A stretch of 20,243 nucleotides of DNA. It comes from Bacillota bacterium (GTDB taxonomy: Bacteria > Bacillota > Clostridia > Christensenellales > UMGS416). A program made the translations under genes and the position numbers. How positions within the stretch are numbered: the stretch's first letter is position 1; each line of letters begins with the position of its first letter. Shown piece by piece: positions 1-7,468 of this stretch. The notes below the pieces were generated by a model that ran no database searches, had not been told where the DNA came from, and saw nothing but the letters and a program-made list of their open reading frames with translations. The stretch is from contig JAEWRW010000001.1 of NCBI GenBank assembly GCA_023398815.1, positions 1 to 20,243 on the forward strand, read 5' to 3'.

Positions 1-2132
1 GGTACTACCAGTCCGCCATGGCGGAGAACGAACAGGGACAGCCCGAGCAGCGCGTCACCTACTACGACGCCGAGACGGGCACCTACACCCAGGCGGTGTA
101 TCCGGTGGAGCCGGAGGCACCGGCGGAGATTCCGGCCCTGCTAACGGAGGAGAGTGTTCAGCAGGCGGAATCGGCTGTTCCCGAAGGGTTTACGCTGGAT
201 GAGACCAGTGGGTGGTACTATCAATCGACCGTGGTGAGGGACGCCCAGGGGCTGCCCGAACCGACCCTGGTGTATTACAACCCCCAAAATGGGGCGTATG
301 TAAGTGTTCCCCAGGAGGAGCGCCAACCATCTGACACCCCCTCGGCTCGCACAGCGATGGAAGGGCCGATGCCTCCCTTCACTGGGCAAGCGCCTAAGCA
401 AACGGCGACCACAAAAGCGGAACCCACGCGCGCCGCCCGCAGAAAGAAGGGCGTTGCGGCGTTGGTGGCAGTCGCTCTGTTGATGGCTCTTGGCGGCGTT
501 GGCTATGCGCTGGATTGGCACAAGAAGGTACCGTTCCTTGCGGCCATGGGCCACGCCGCATCACAGGCCAGCGAATCGGCGGCATCCGTGCAGCCCACCC
601 CAGCATCGACGGTGCTTGAGGCTGCCACGACAGACCCGCAAGGAGCGGAGGGCCAAGGGGAGCCAACCGCCGGTGCGACAAACGTGTCGACGGAAGCCGT
701 GATGGATTGGGCGGAGCAAGCGCATTGTTCCTATCTCTACAGCAGCGCCAAAGAGGACGATACGTCCATCTATTTTCTACCGGACGCCGGTTACGCCCGG
801 GCACCTTCCCGCCTGTGCCGCATGAAGAAGGACGGGACGGAGGTGGAAAGCATCCTCGACCTTTCCGTGGAGGAAGGTAGTTCGGTTGTCAACTTTGCCC
901 TGTTGGGGGACTTCATCTATTACAACGTGCCGCTCACCGATGCGTACTATGGGTATTTCCGCATCCCCAAAGCAGGCGGCAACGCACAGCTGCTGTTTGT
1001 GGATGAATACTCCAACCTGGTGGCGCATGACGGGAAACTCTACTTCCTGTTTACAAAGCGCGACGCGCTGGGGGTGATGGACCCAACGGTGGAGACGACA
1101 CCGCAGTTTACCGAGTTGTTCATGATCTACAACGACCGGCAATACGTTCCGGCGTTTTCGGTTGTGGATGGTTTTCTGTATTTCGGTGTCGTCAGCGCGA
1201 GGGAGGAACTGTATTGCCGGTTTGACTTGGCCACCCACCAACAGACCGAACTGCTGAGCAGCAACATGGTGCAGTCAACAGGGATCCGCAATCCGTTCTT
1301 TTACAACGGAGCGGCCTACTATGTACAGATGGAAACCGGGAACGGCGTGGCCTACTGGCGTTCGCTGGCGGAGGATCATATGGCCGGCACAACGCTGAGC
1401 CAGGCAAGCTGCGACACGAACTCGGGATCTCTGCTTTGCGGGGTGCGTCTTGGCGACCGTGCTCTTTACCAGTATGAATCGGAATTCCGTCTAGCTCCGT
1501 TGGACGCGCTCGATCAGTATACGGTGGTCTACACGGGGGATCGGCCATTCGCGGTCGCGGGGAATTGGCTGTTCCACCCCGACAATGCAGTGACGCTGGA
1601 TGGCGCACAGCAACTGTATTATCAGGACATCCCGCTCCATTCCCTAGGGGATGCGGCGACGGCTTACCAGCAGGGCTATGACCAGGCCATGGTAATGGCG
1701 GTGGACAGTGCGACCCCAACACCGACCAAAACAGCCTCCCCCAAGCCGTCGGCCACCCCCAAAGCCACGGCCACCAAGAAACCGGCAACCAAGGACTGGG
1801 TGGACAACACTGGGTACAAGCCCAAGTACTTCAGCTGGGACTATGAGACGATGAATTCATGGGCGGACATCACCGATGGAAAATGGGTAAGCAAGGACGG
1901 CAAGACGGTGGCCTATCTGTTCTATGACAGCACACCCGACGCGCTGGATTTTGAAATTCGTTCCAACGGAAAGACATACCATGGCTGGGCGGAGATCCTG
2001 CAGGACGGGAACACCACTATGGCCCAGGGGTATGACGTGGACGTTTCCTTCCATTTTGACCGGAAGACTGGGCGGGTGATTATGTTCTTGGGCAGCAAGG
2101 AAATCACCCTCAAGCTGATTCGCGCGCGGTAG
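1..2132 (+). CDS. Membrane-anchored surface protein with N-terminal repeats and DUF5050-like beta-rich ectodomain (5' partial)
   Basis: The function is not recognised. The frame is open to the left edge (from base 3), and the first in-frame ATG (base 18) lies inside a repeat unit, so the true start is upstream and the gene is partial. Residues below count from that ATG. Residues 1-140 are acidic, proline-rich and soluble. Basic residues (RAARRKK, 138-144) precede one membrane helix at about 145-164. The remainder is probably extracellular: residues 235-560 contain strands such as IYYNV, FRIPKAGGNAQLL and KLYFLF, typical of DUF5050/beta-propeller-like repeats. A Thr/Pro/Lys linker follows at about 563-593, then a C-terminal beta-rich domain of about 110 residues. 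The topology (cytoplasmic N-terminus, single helix, outer domain) resembles sensor or wall-associated proteins of Clostridia. It ends at TAG and is followed by a strong terminator. Confidence 0.8.
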   Translation, partial: YYQSAMAENEQGQPEQRVTYYDAETGTYTQAVYPVEPEAPAEIPALLTEESVQQAESAVPEGFTLDETSGWYYQSTVVRDAQGLPEPTLVYYNPQNGAYVSVPQEERQPSDTPSARTAMEGPMPPFTGQAPKQTATTKAEPTRAARRKKGVAALVAVALLMALGGVGYALDWHKKVPFLAAMGHAASQASESAASVQPTPASTVLEAATTDPQGAEGQGEPTAGATNVSTEAVMDWAEQAHCSYLYSSAKEDDTSIYFLPDAGYARAPSRLCRMKKDGTEVESILDLSVEEGSSVVNFALLGDFIYYNVPLTDAYYGYFRIPKAGGNAQLLFVDEYSNLVAHDGKLYFLFTKRDALGVMDPTVETTPQFTELFMIYNDRQYVPAFSVVDGFLYFGVVSAREELYCRFDLATHQQTELLSSNMVQSTGIRNPFFYNGAAYYVQMETGNGVAYWRSLAEDHMAGTTLSQASCDTNSGSLLCGVRLGDRALYQYESEFRLAPLDALDQYTVVYTGDRPFAVAGNWLFHPDNAVTLDGAQQLYYQDIPLHSLGDAATAYQQGYDQAMVMAVDSATPTPTKTASPKPSATPKATATKKPATKDWVDNTGYKPKYFSWDYETMNSWADITDGKWVSKDGKTVAYLFYDSTPDALDFEIRSNGKTYHGWAEILQDGNTTMAQGYDVDVSFHFDRKTGRVIMFLGSKEITLKLIRAR
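3..308 (+). repeat. Two diverged copies of a 31-residue YYQS...YY..G.Y unit
   Basis: Bases 3-95 and 216-308 encode two units aligning without gaps over 31 residues. Shared positions are YYQS at the start, QG.PE in the middle, a YY pair, then G.Y near the end, giving 12 of 31 identities by eye. The units are 213 bases (71 codons) apart. The first begins before the first ATG in the window, which shows that the protein starts further upstream and may carry more copies there. Confidence 0.65.
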
Positions 2133-2149
2133 TGCGGGGCCGCAACAGA

Positions 2150-2184
2150 AAAGGCCGTCCGTCTTGTTTTGACGGGCGGCCTTT
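2150..2184. terminator. Bidirectional intrinsic terminator between convergent genes
   Basis: Arms 2150-2163 and 2171-2184 pair over 14 positions with one mismatch-type change around a 7-base loop. T-rich stretches lie on both sides (TTT on the plus strand, TTTT on the minus strand). It sits between the stop of the surface-protein gene (2132) and the stop of the flavodiiron gene (2208), so it can end both transcripts. Confidence 0.85.
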
Positions 2185-2207
2185 GTTTCGTATGCGGTTG
2201 CGTTGCG

Positions 2208-3398
2208 TTACTGGATGGCCTCCACAAACTCCTGACCAAACCGCACGCACTCGGCCTTGGCGGTATCGTCCGGCACCCAGAGACAACGGATGCCGTCGTT
2301 GACCACAGTGAAGCCGCCGTGGCGCAGCAGCTCGGTCAGCTGCTTGACGGATTCGCCGCTCCAGCCGTAGCTGCCAAAGGCCGCGGCCTTCTTGTTCTTG
2401 AACTTGAGCCCGCGCATCATCTCCGTGAGGCCGCCGATGGAGTAAAGGTAGCCGTTGTTGATGGTGGAGGACCCCAGCAGGATGGCCTTGGAGCGGAACA
2501 CCTCAGCCAGGATGTCGTTCTTGTCGCTCTTGGCGGCGTTGAAGAGCTTGACCGTCACCTCCGGGTCGGCGGTGCGGATGCCCTGGGCGATGGCCTCGGC
2601 CATCTTACGGGTCGACTCCCACATGCTGTCAAAGACCAGGGTAATCTGGTTCTCCTGGTATTGGTCGGCCCAGGCCAGGTACTGGGTCACGATCTGGGTG
2701 GGGTCGTCGCGCCACAGCACGCCGTGGCTGGGGAAGATCCCATTGACCGGCAGGCCGAAGCCCAGCACTTCCTGAATCTTCTTGGTGACCAGCGGGCTGA
2801 AGGGCGTCAGGATGTTGGCATAGTACTTGAGGGCTTCGTGGTAGAGCTCGGCCCGGTCCACCCGGTCGTTGTAGAGCGACTCGGACGCATAGTGCTGGCC
2901 GAACGCGTCGTTGCTGAAGAGGATACCCTCCCCGGTGAGGTAGGTGAACATGGTGTCGGGCCAGTGCAGCATCTGCGCCTCGATGAAGATGAGCTTGTTC
3001 TCCCCCAGGTCCAGCGTGTCACCGGTCTTGACGGGCACGAAGTTCCAATCCTGATGGTAGTGACCTTTGAGCGACTTGATGCCGTTGGCGGTGCAGTAGA
3101 TGGGTGTGGTGGGGATCTCGCGCATCAGCTCCACCAGCGCGCCGCTGTGGTCGATCTCGGCATGGTTGGCGATGACCGCGTCAATCTGGCTCAGATCAAT
3201 CTCCTTTTTCAGGTTGCGCACAAACTCCTTGTCGTAGGGCTGCCACACCGTGTCGATGAGCACGGTCTTCTTGTCTCGCACCAGGTAGGAGTTGTAGGAC
3301 GATCCCTTGTGGGTGGAATATTCGTCACCATGGAAGCGCGTCAGCGTCCAGTCCACCTTGCCCACCCAGGTTACTTTGTCAGTCAGTTGTTTGCCCAT
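2208..3398 (-). CDS. fprA: Flavodiiron protein (FprA/ROO type), O2 or NO reductase
   Basis: Predicted cytoplasmic flavodiiron protein that reduces O2 to water, or NO to N2O, with electrons from rubredoxin or a related donor, protecting anaerobes. It is 396 aa, the usual length. The N-terminal beta-lactamase-like domain has the diiron ligands in family spacing: HAEIDH at 79-84, then H145, D164 and H225. A flavodoxin-like FMN domain follows (about 252-396), with SMWESTRKMA at its phosphate loop and GSYGWSGE near the flavin. The start at 3398 was chosen because AAGGAG lies 8 bases upstream. An in-frame ATG at 3461 would add 21 unrelated residues and lacks such a site. No rubredoxin or flavin-reductase domain is fused, so the electron donor is encoded elsewhere. 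O2 versus NO preference cannot be read from sequence. Confidence 0.95.
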   Translation of the reverse strand: MGKQLTDKVTWVGKVDWTLTRFHGDEYSTHKGSSYNSYLVRDKKTVLIDTVWQPYDKEFVRNLKKEIDLSQIDAVIANHAEIDHSGALVELMREIPTTPIYCTANGIKSLKGHYHQDWNFVPVKTGDTLDLGENKLIFIEAQMLHWPDTMFTYLTGEGILFSNDAFGQHYASESLYNDRVDRAELYHEALKYYANILTPFSPLVTKKIQEVLGFGLPVNGIFPSHGVLWRDDPTQIVTQYLAWADQYQENQITLVFDSMWESTRKMAEAIAQGIRTADPEVTVKLFNAAKSDKNDILAEVFRSKAILLGSSTINNGYLYSIGGLTEMMRGLKFKNKKAAAFGSYGWSGESVKQLTELLRHGGFTVVNDGIRCLWVPDDTAKAECVRFGQEFVEAIQ

Positions 3399-3426
3399 GT
3401 GCAGCACTCCTTTTCGCTCGTGTTCC

Positions 3427-3457
3427 CTGCTGGTTTCAGCAGTTCCCGCTCGGGAAC
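3427..3457 (-). promoter_or_regulatory. Two adjacent hairpins in the flavodiiron mRNA leader
   Basis: Bases 3427-3442 form a perfect 6-bp stem (CTGCTG/CAGCAG) with a 4-base loop. Bases 3442-3457 form a perfect 7-bp stem (GTTCCCG/CGGGAAC) with a 2-base loop. Both lie in the roughly 110-base leader between the predicted transcription start and the ribosome site. They could be an operator for a dimeric repressor or an RNA stability element; neither role is shown. Confidence 0.4.
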
Positions 3458-3512
3458 CCATATCCCGCCCGGGTTTGTACGGGTACTCCCATCGTTTTCC
3501 ATTTTACACAAC

Positions 3513-3541
3513 ATTATACGGTGGCAGGCGGGGGAGGGCAA
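3513..3541 (-). promoter_or_regulatory. SigA-type promoter for the flavodiiron gene
   Basis: On the minus strand TTGCCC (3536-3541) and a perfect TATAAT (3513-3518) are separated by 17 bases. It lies just downstream of the terminator of the upstream hydrolase gene, so the flavodiiron gene is probably transcribed on its own. Confidence 0.75.
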
Positions 3542-3562
3542 GAGGATGGGGGCCACAATGCG

Positions 3563-3585
3563 AAAACGGAGGGGGACCCCCTCCG
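3563..3585 (-). terminator. Intrinsic terminator of the alpha/beta hydrolase gene
   Basis: Read on the minus strand, CGGAGGGGG and CCCCCTCCG flank a single base, leaving a small loop after the innermost pairs open, and are followed by TTTT. It lies 15 bases after the hydrolase stop codon. Confidence 0.75.
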
Positions 3586-3599
3586 CTTGTTTCGATGGC

Positions 3600-4409
3600 C
3601 TATCGTAAAAACTTCAGCAGCTCTTGATTGAACTTCTCCTTCTCGTCGTAGAAGAGCCCATGGCCGCTCTGCTCGAAGGGCACGAGGGTGGAGCCGGCAA
3701 TGCCACGGTGCATGGCCTCCGCCAGGGGGAAGAGGCACACCCGGTCGTGGATGCCGTGCAGGATGAGCGTGGGCACCCGCACCGCCGCCATGTCCGCAAA
3801 GAGAGTCTCACTGAGCCACGCGCGGGAGACGGCAATCGTGGCCCAGCTGGCGGCGGCAAGCCCCAGGTCTCGGAACCAATCGGCAAATGGCTCTGTGATG
3901 GGCTGATAGAAGAACACCTTGCCAAAGTCCGCCAGCATTTGCGGGCGATCCTGGTATGTAGCGTGGATGATGGCCTCCACATCGCCTGCCGTCTGCCCAT
4001 AGGGGAACCCGGGCCGCTGGATGAGGCTGGGTGCGGCGGCCGCTGCCAGCACCAGGCGCGCCACGCCGTAGCCCGCGTGCCGGGCCATGTAGCGGATGGC
4101 AACGGCTCCGGCGGTGGAGTGCCCCAGCAATGTGAAATTGCGCAGCCCCAGCCCTTCCACCACGCCGCGGATGTCATCTGCCGAGCTGTTGTAGTCGTAT
4201 CCCCAGGTTGGCTTGTCTGACTGGCCGAAGCCACGCACATCCATGCCGATGCAGCGGATGCCCCCGTCGATGAGCCGGTTGTATTGGTATTCAAAGAGGT
4301 GGTGATTGGCGGGCCAGCCATGCATGAAGAGGATGGGGTCCCGCCCGTTGGGGTTGATGTCGTTGACATAAAGGCGCACGCCGCGCTCCACGGTCACAAA
4401 GTATTCCAT
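3600..4409 (-). CDS. Alpha/beta-fold hydrolase, haloperoxidase/esterase-like
   Basis: A 269-aa single-domain alpha/beta hydrolase, probably a cytoplasmic esterase or hydrolase of unknown substrate. The oxyanion-hole motif HGWPANHH is at 30-37. The nucleophile elbow GHSTAG places Ser at 98, the acid is D222 (HGIHDRV) and the base is H250 (SGHGLF). DVRGFGQSD at 57-65 is typical of the non-haem chloroperoxidase, aryl-esterase and haloalkane-dehalogenase-like group. The elbow has Thr-Ala where most relatives have Met/Gln-Gly. The start at 4409 has AAGGAG 7 bases upstream. The frame is open to 4709, but those codons overlap the divergent arsR promoter and show no domain. It is divergent from the metal-resistance genes and may share their control region, though no clear minus-strand promoter was found. 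Confidence 0.88.
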   Translation of the reverse strand: MEYFVTVERGVRLYVNDINPNGRDPILFMHGWPANHHLFEYQYNRLIDGGIRCIGMDVRGFGQSDKPTWGYDYNSSADDIRGVVEGLGLRNFTLLGHSTAGAVAIRYMARHAGYGVARLVLAAAAAPSLIQRPGFPYGQTAGDVEAIIHATYQDRPQMLADFGKVFFYQPITEPFADWFRDLGLAAASWATIAVSRAWLSETLFADMAAVRVPTLILHGIHDRVCLFPLAEAMHRGIAGSTLVPFEQSGHGLFYDEKEKFNQELLKFLR

Positions 4410-4555
4410 GAAACCGCTCCTTCCGTTGGATTCCCTGCAGGATATGCGGCGGCGAGGCGCGGCCGTGACGCCGGGCTCGCAGGTCACCGGCTCGCCTTTG
4501 GAAGATGTAACCAAACGCGTTGCCAAACTTTGGTGGCGCACACAACCACTTACGA

Positions 4556-4584
4556 TTGACAACATGAGCAATCGTTCATATAAT
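4556..4584 (+). promoter_or_regulatory. Consensus SigA promoter of the cadC-cadA operon
   Basis: TTGACA (4556-4561) and TATAAT (4579-4584) match consensus exactly with a 17-base spacer. The strength suggests the operon relies on repression for control. Confidence 0.92.
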
Positions 4585-4621
4585 GGTGGCAGAAGAACAA
4601 ATGAACAGTTGTTCATATGTT
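4564..4621 (+). promoter_or_regulatory. Two ArsR/CadC-type operator candidates
   Basis: The strong site at 4596-4621 has arms AACAAATGAACA and TGTTCATATGTT around a 2-base centre, with 11 of 12 positions complementary. It lies just after the expected transcription start and ends at the ribosome site. A second, weaker copy at 4564-4579 (ATGAGC and GTTCAT around 4 bases) sits between the -35 and -10 boxes. Both share the ATGARC/GTTCAT core, as expected for a winged-helix dimer such as the CadC encoded immediately downstream. Binding is inferred. Confidence 0.75.
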
Positions 4622-4635
4622 GAGGAGGACGAGCG

Positions 4636-4995
4636 ATGGTAAGCCAACCGGGACGCTGCGATTGCAACGAGGTGCACAGCGACGTGGTGGAGCTGGCGCG
4701 CAGCCACATGCCGCAGGAGGAGCAGCTCTATGACTTGGCCGAACTCTTCAAGGTGTTTGGCGACACGACGCGGGTGCGCATTCTGTATGCGCTCTTCGCG
4801 GCAGAGATGTGCGTGTGCGACATCGCGGCACTGCTGGGGATGACGCAGTCGGCCATCTCCCATCAGCTGCGGGTGCTCAAGCAGGCGCGGCTCGTCAAAT
4901 ACCGCAAGGAGGGCAAGTCAGCCTACTATTCCCTGGATGACGAGCACATCAAGGGGATCTTCCAGCGGGGGTTGGAGCACATCAACGAGCGGTAA
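4636..4995 (+). CDS. cadC: ArsR/SmtB-family metal-sensing repressor, CadC type
   Basis: A 119-aa winged-helix repressor predicted to release DNA when it binds Cd, Pb or Zn. Both metal sites of the family are visible. The alpha3N-type thiolate site has C8 and C10 near the N-terminus plus C59 and C61 in MCVCDIA. The alpha5 site matches D-x-H-x10-H-x2-E exactly, with D102, H104, H115 and E118. The recognition helix is around 67-83 (LGMTQSAISHQLRVLK). The cysteine and alpha5 pattern is that of CadC rather than ArsR proper. It is preceded by GAGGAGG and followed 19 bases after its stop by the P-type ATPase, so the two form an autoregulated operon under the promoter and operators above. Confidence 0.92.
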   Translation: MVSQPGRCDCNEVHSDVVELARSHMPQEEQLYDLAELFKVFGDTTRVRILYALFAAEMCVCDIAALLGMTQSAISHQLRVLKQARLVKYRKEGKSAYYSLDDEHIKGIFQRGLEHINER

Positions 4996-5014
4996 TCGAG
5001 GAGGAGGAGCTTGT

Positions 5015-7426
5015 ATGGCCATGGAACTGACGCGGCGAGAACTGAGGCTGGAGGGACTGTGCTGTGCCCACTGCGCCGCCAAGATTGAACGAAACGTGGC
5101 GGACCTGGACGGTGTTCACTCCGCTACGGTGGACTTTGCCACGGCGACGCTGCGCATGGAGATTGCCGGGGCGGCACATGCCGATGCCATCCTGACCCAC
5201 GCGGGCGAGATTGCCCGCCGGCAGAAACATGAAGGCGAATGGGCCGGAGCAGCCCAATCTGGCAGCGGTGCGCTGCGCTTGGGTGGGCTGACCTGCGCTC
5301 ACTGTGCGGGCAAGATTGAGGCGGCGGTGGCCGACCTACCCGGCGTAGTCGCGGCACGGCTCGATTTTATGGCCCAGACACTGACGGTGGAGGTAGCGGA
5401 CCGTGCCCGCCTGCACGATGTGCTGGCCCAGGCTGAGGCCACGGCCCACCGCATCGAGGATGGGTTGACCATTGAGGTGCTGGATGGCGACGCAGGCCAT
5501 GCCCATGGCCACGGTGGCGAGACGGCCGGCGTCGCCTGCGATACCTGCACCGACCATGACCACGATGGAAGCGATGCGGCGCGGCTGTCCTTTGTGGCGG
5601 CAGCGCCCATTCTGGTGTCGGTGGCCCTCTTTGCCCTGGGCATGCTGCTCCCGTTGCCCGGTTGGGTCAGGCTTGGTGTGTTCCTGGTGTCCTACCTGCT
5701 GGCTGGCGGCCCGGTGCTGTGGGGCGCGGTGCGCAACATCCGACGTGGTCAGGTGTTTGACGAGAATTTCCTGATGGCGGTGGCGTCACTGGGCGCCTTT
5801 GCCATCGGCGAATACCCCGAGGGCGCGGCGGTCATGCTCTTCTACCGCGTCGGCGAGTTCTTCCAGGACCTGGCCGTCGATCGCTCCCGCCGTTCGGTGC
5901 GGGCGCTCATGGACATCCGGCCCGACTCGGCCAACCTGCTGGTGAATGGCGAACCCCGCGTCGTCGCGCCGGAGGAGGTTGCCGTGGGCGACCTGCTGCT
6001 CGTCCGCCCCGGTGAACGGGTGCCGCTGGACGGCGTGGTGCGCCAGGGCAGTTCAGCGCTCGATACCTCGGCCCTTACCGGCGAGTCGGCTCCGCGGGAC
6101 GTGGCCCCCGGCGACGAGATTCTCTCGGGCTCCATCAACCAGAGCGGCCTGCTCACCTTGGAGGTCACCCGCCCCTTCGGCCAGTCCACCGTCAGCCGCA
6201 TTTTGGAGCTGGTGCAGAACGCCACCGGCAAGAAGGCCAAGACCGAGCAGTTCATCACCCGTTTTGCCCGGTGGTATACCCCGGCGGTGGTGGGGGCCGC
6301 GCTGCTGCTGGCCCTGGTGCCGCCCCTCGTCGTGCCCGGCGCGGCGTTCGCGGAGTGGATCAATCGCGCGCTGGTGTTCCTGGTCGTCTCTTGCCCCTGC
6401 GCGCTGGTGCTGTCCATCCCGCTGAGCTTCTTTGGCGGCATCGGCGGTGCCTCCCGGCAGGGCATCCTCATCAAGGGCAGCAACCACCTGGAGGCCCTGA
6501 AGCGCGTGGATACCGTCGTCTTTGACAAGACCGGCACGCTGACCGAGGGGCGCTTTGCGGTGACGGAGACCGTGCCCGCCGACGGCTGGACAGCCGAAGG
6601 CCTGCTGGAGCTGGCGGCCCATGCCGAGAGCCATTCCAACCACCCCATTGCTCAGTCCATCCGCGTGGCCTGGCGGCAGGCGGTGGACATGAGTCGGGTG
6701 ACGGCCTACGAGGATGTGGCCGGGCAGGGGGTGCGGGCGACCATCGATGGCCGTGCCGTGTTGGCTGGCAACAGCCGGTTGCTCGGTGAGGCGGGCATCG
6801 ACGCGGCCGAACCGCGGGCCACCGGCACCGTGGTGCACCTGGCGGCAGATGGGCGTAATGCGGGTTACCTTGTCATTGCCGACCGCGTGAAGGCTGACAG
6901 CGCCGCCGCCGTGGCCGCCCTGCGGGCCCAGGGCGTGCGCCGAGTGGTGATGCTGACCGGTGACCGGCAGGAGACCGGGGAAGCCGTGGGCCGCGCCGTA
7001 GGCGTGGATCGTGTTGTGAGCGGCCTGCTGCCCCATCAGAAGGTGGAGGAGCTGGAAAAGCTGATGGCCGACCGCCCCCGGGGTGCGGGCAGCGTGGTCT
7101 TTGTGGGCGACGGCATCAACGATGCGCCGGTGCTGGCCCGGGCAGACGTGGGCGTGGCCATGGGCGGCCTGGGGGCCGACGCGGCCATTGAGGCGGCCGA
7201 CGTGGTGCTGATGACCGACGAGCCGACGAAGTTGGCCGCGGCCCTCAAGCAAGCGCGGCGTACCCGCGCCATCGTGGTGCAGAACATCGTCTTTGCCCTG
7301 GGTGTGAAGGGTGTCATCCTGCTGCTGGGCGCGTTGGGCATGGCCAACATGTGGGAGGCCGTGTTTGGCGACGTGGGCGTGGCCCTCATCGCCATCCTCA
7401 ACGCCATGCGGTTGCTGCGGAAATGA
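5015..7426 (+). CDS. cadA: P1B-2-type heavy-metal-exporting ATPase (CadA/ZntA-like)
   Basis: An 803-aa membrane pump predicted to export Zn, Cd or Pb using ATP. In order: two heavy-metal-associated domains with CAHC (17-20 and 94-97); a His-rich linker (GHAHGHGG at 161-168, DHDHD at 180-184); transmembrane helices from about 190; TGES of the actuator domain (355-358); CPC metal site (460-462); phosphorylation motif DKTGT (504-508); nucleotide-domain HP motif in SNHPIAQS; hinge GDGIND (698-703). N757 and K765 in helix 7 and D786 (GDVG) in helix 8 are the P1B-2 markers that separate Zn/Cd/Pb pumps from copper pumps. The start at 5015 has GAGGAGG upstream; an ATG two codons later is also possible. 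It is the second gene of the cadC operon. Two metal-binding domains is more than the one usual in short CadA proteins. Confidence 0.94.
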   Translation: MAMELTRRELRLEGLCCAHCAAKIERNVADLDGVHSATVDFATATLRMEIAGAAHADAILTHAGEIARRQKHEGEWAGAAQSGSGALRLGGLTCAHCAGKIEAAVADLPGVVAARLDFMAQTLTVEVADRARLHDVLAQAEATAHRIEDGLTIEVLDGDAGHAHGHGGETAGVACDTCTDHDHDGSDAARLSFVAAAPILVSVALFALGMLLPLPGWVRLGVFLVSYLLAGGPVLWGAVRNIRRGQVFDENFLMAVASLGAFAIGEYPEGAAVMLFYRVGEFFQDLAVDRSRRSVRALMDIRPDSANLLVNGEPRVVAPEEVAVGDLLLVRPGERVPLDGVVRQGSSALDTSALTGESAPRDVAPGDEILSGSINQSGLLTLEVTRPFGQSTVSRILELVQNATGKKAKTEQFITRFARWYTPAVVGAALLLALVPPLVVPGAAFAEWINRALVFLVVSCPCALVLSIPLSFFGGIGGASRQGILIKGSNHLEALKRVDTVVFDKTGTLTEGRFAVTETVPADGWTAEGLLELAAHAESHSNHPIAQSIRVAWRQAVDMSRVTAYEDVAGQGVRATIDGRAVLAGNSRLLGEAGIDAAEPRATGTVVHLAADGRNAGYLVIADRVKADSAAAVAALRAQGVRRVVMLTGDRQETGEAVGRAVGVDRVVSGLLPHQKVEELEKLMADRPRGAGSVVFVGDGINDAPVLARADVGVAMGGLGADAAIEAADVVLMTDEPTKLAAALKQARRTRAIVVQNIVFALGVKGVILLLGALGMANMWEAVFGDVGVALIAILNAMRLLRK

Positions 7427-7433
7427 TAGTACC

Positions 7434-7462
7434 TTTACAAACCGGCGATCGGTGGCTATAAT
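7434..7462 (+). promoter_or_regulatory. SigA promoter of the T-box/synthetase-like transcript
   Basis: TTTACA (7434-7439) and TATAAT (7457-7462) have a 17-base spacer. It begins 8 bases after the ATPase stop, so the leader starts at about 7469. No terminator was seen between the ATPase and this promoter, so some read-through is possible. Confidence 0.88.
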
Positions 7463-7468
7463 AGGCAC

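Noticed and set aside
2169..3608. Long open frame (479 codons) opposite the flavodiiron gene
   Set aside because: Antisense shadow of a GC-rich gene; no ribosome site or domain, and the minus strand encodes a complete conserved flavodiiron protein.
4410..4709. N-terminal extension of the alpha/beta hydrolase
   Set aside because: The open frame continues upstream of 4409 but overlaps the divergent cadC promoter and operators and shows no homologous sequence; 4409 has the ribosome site.
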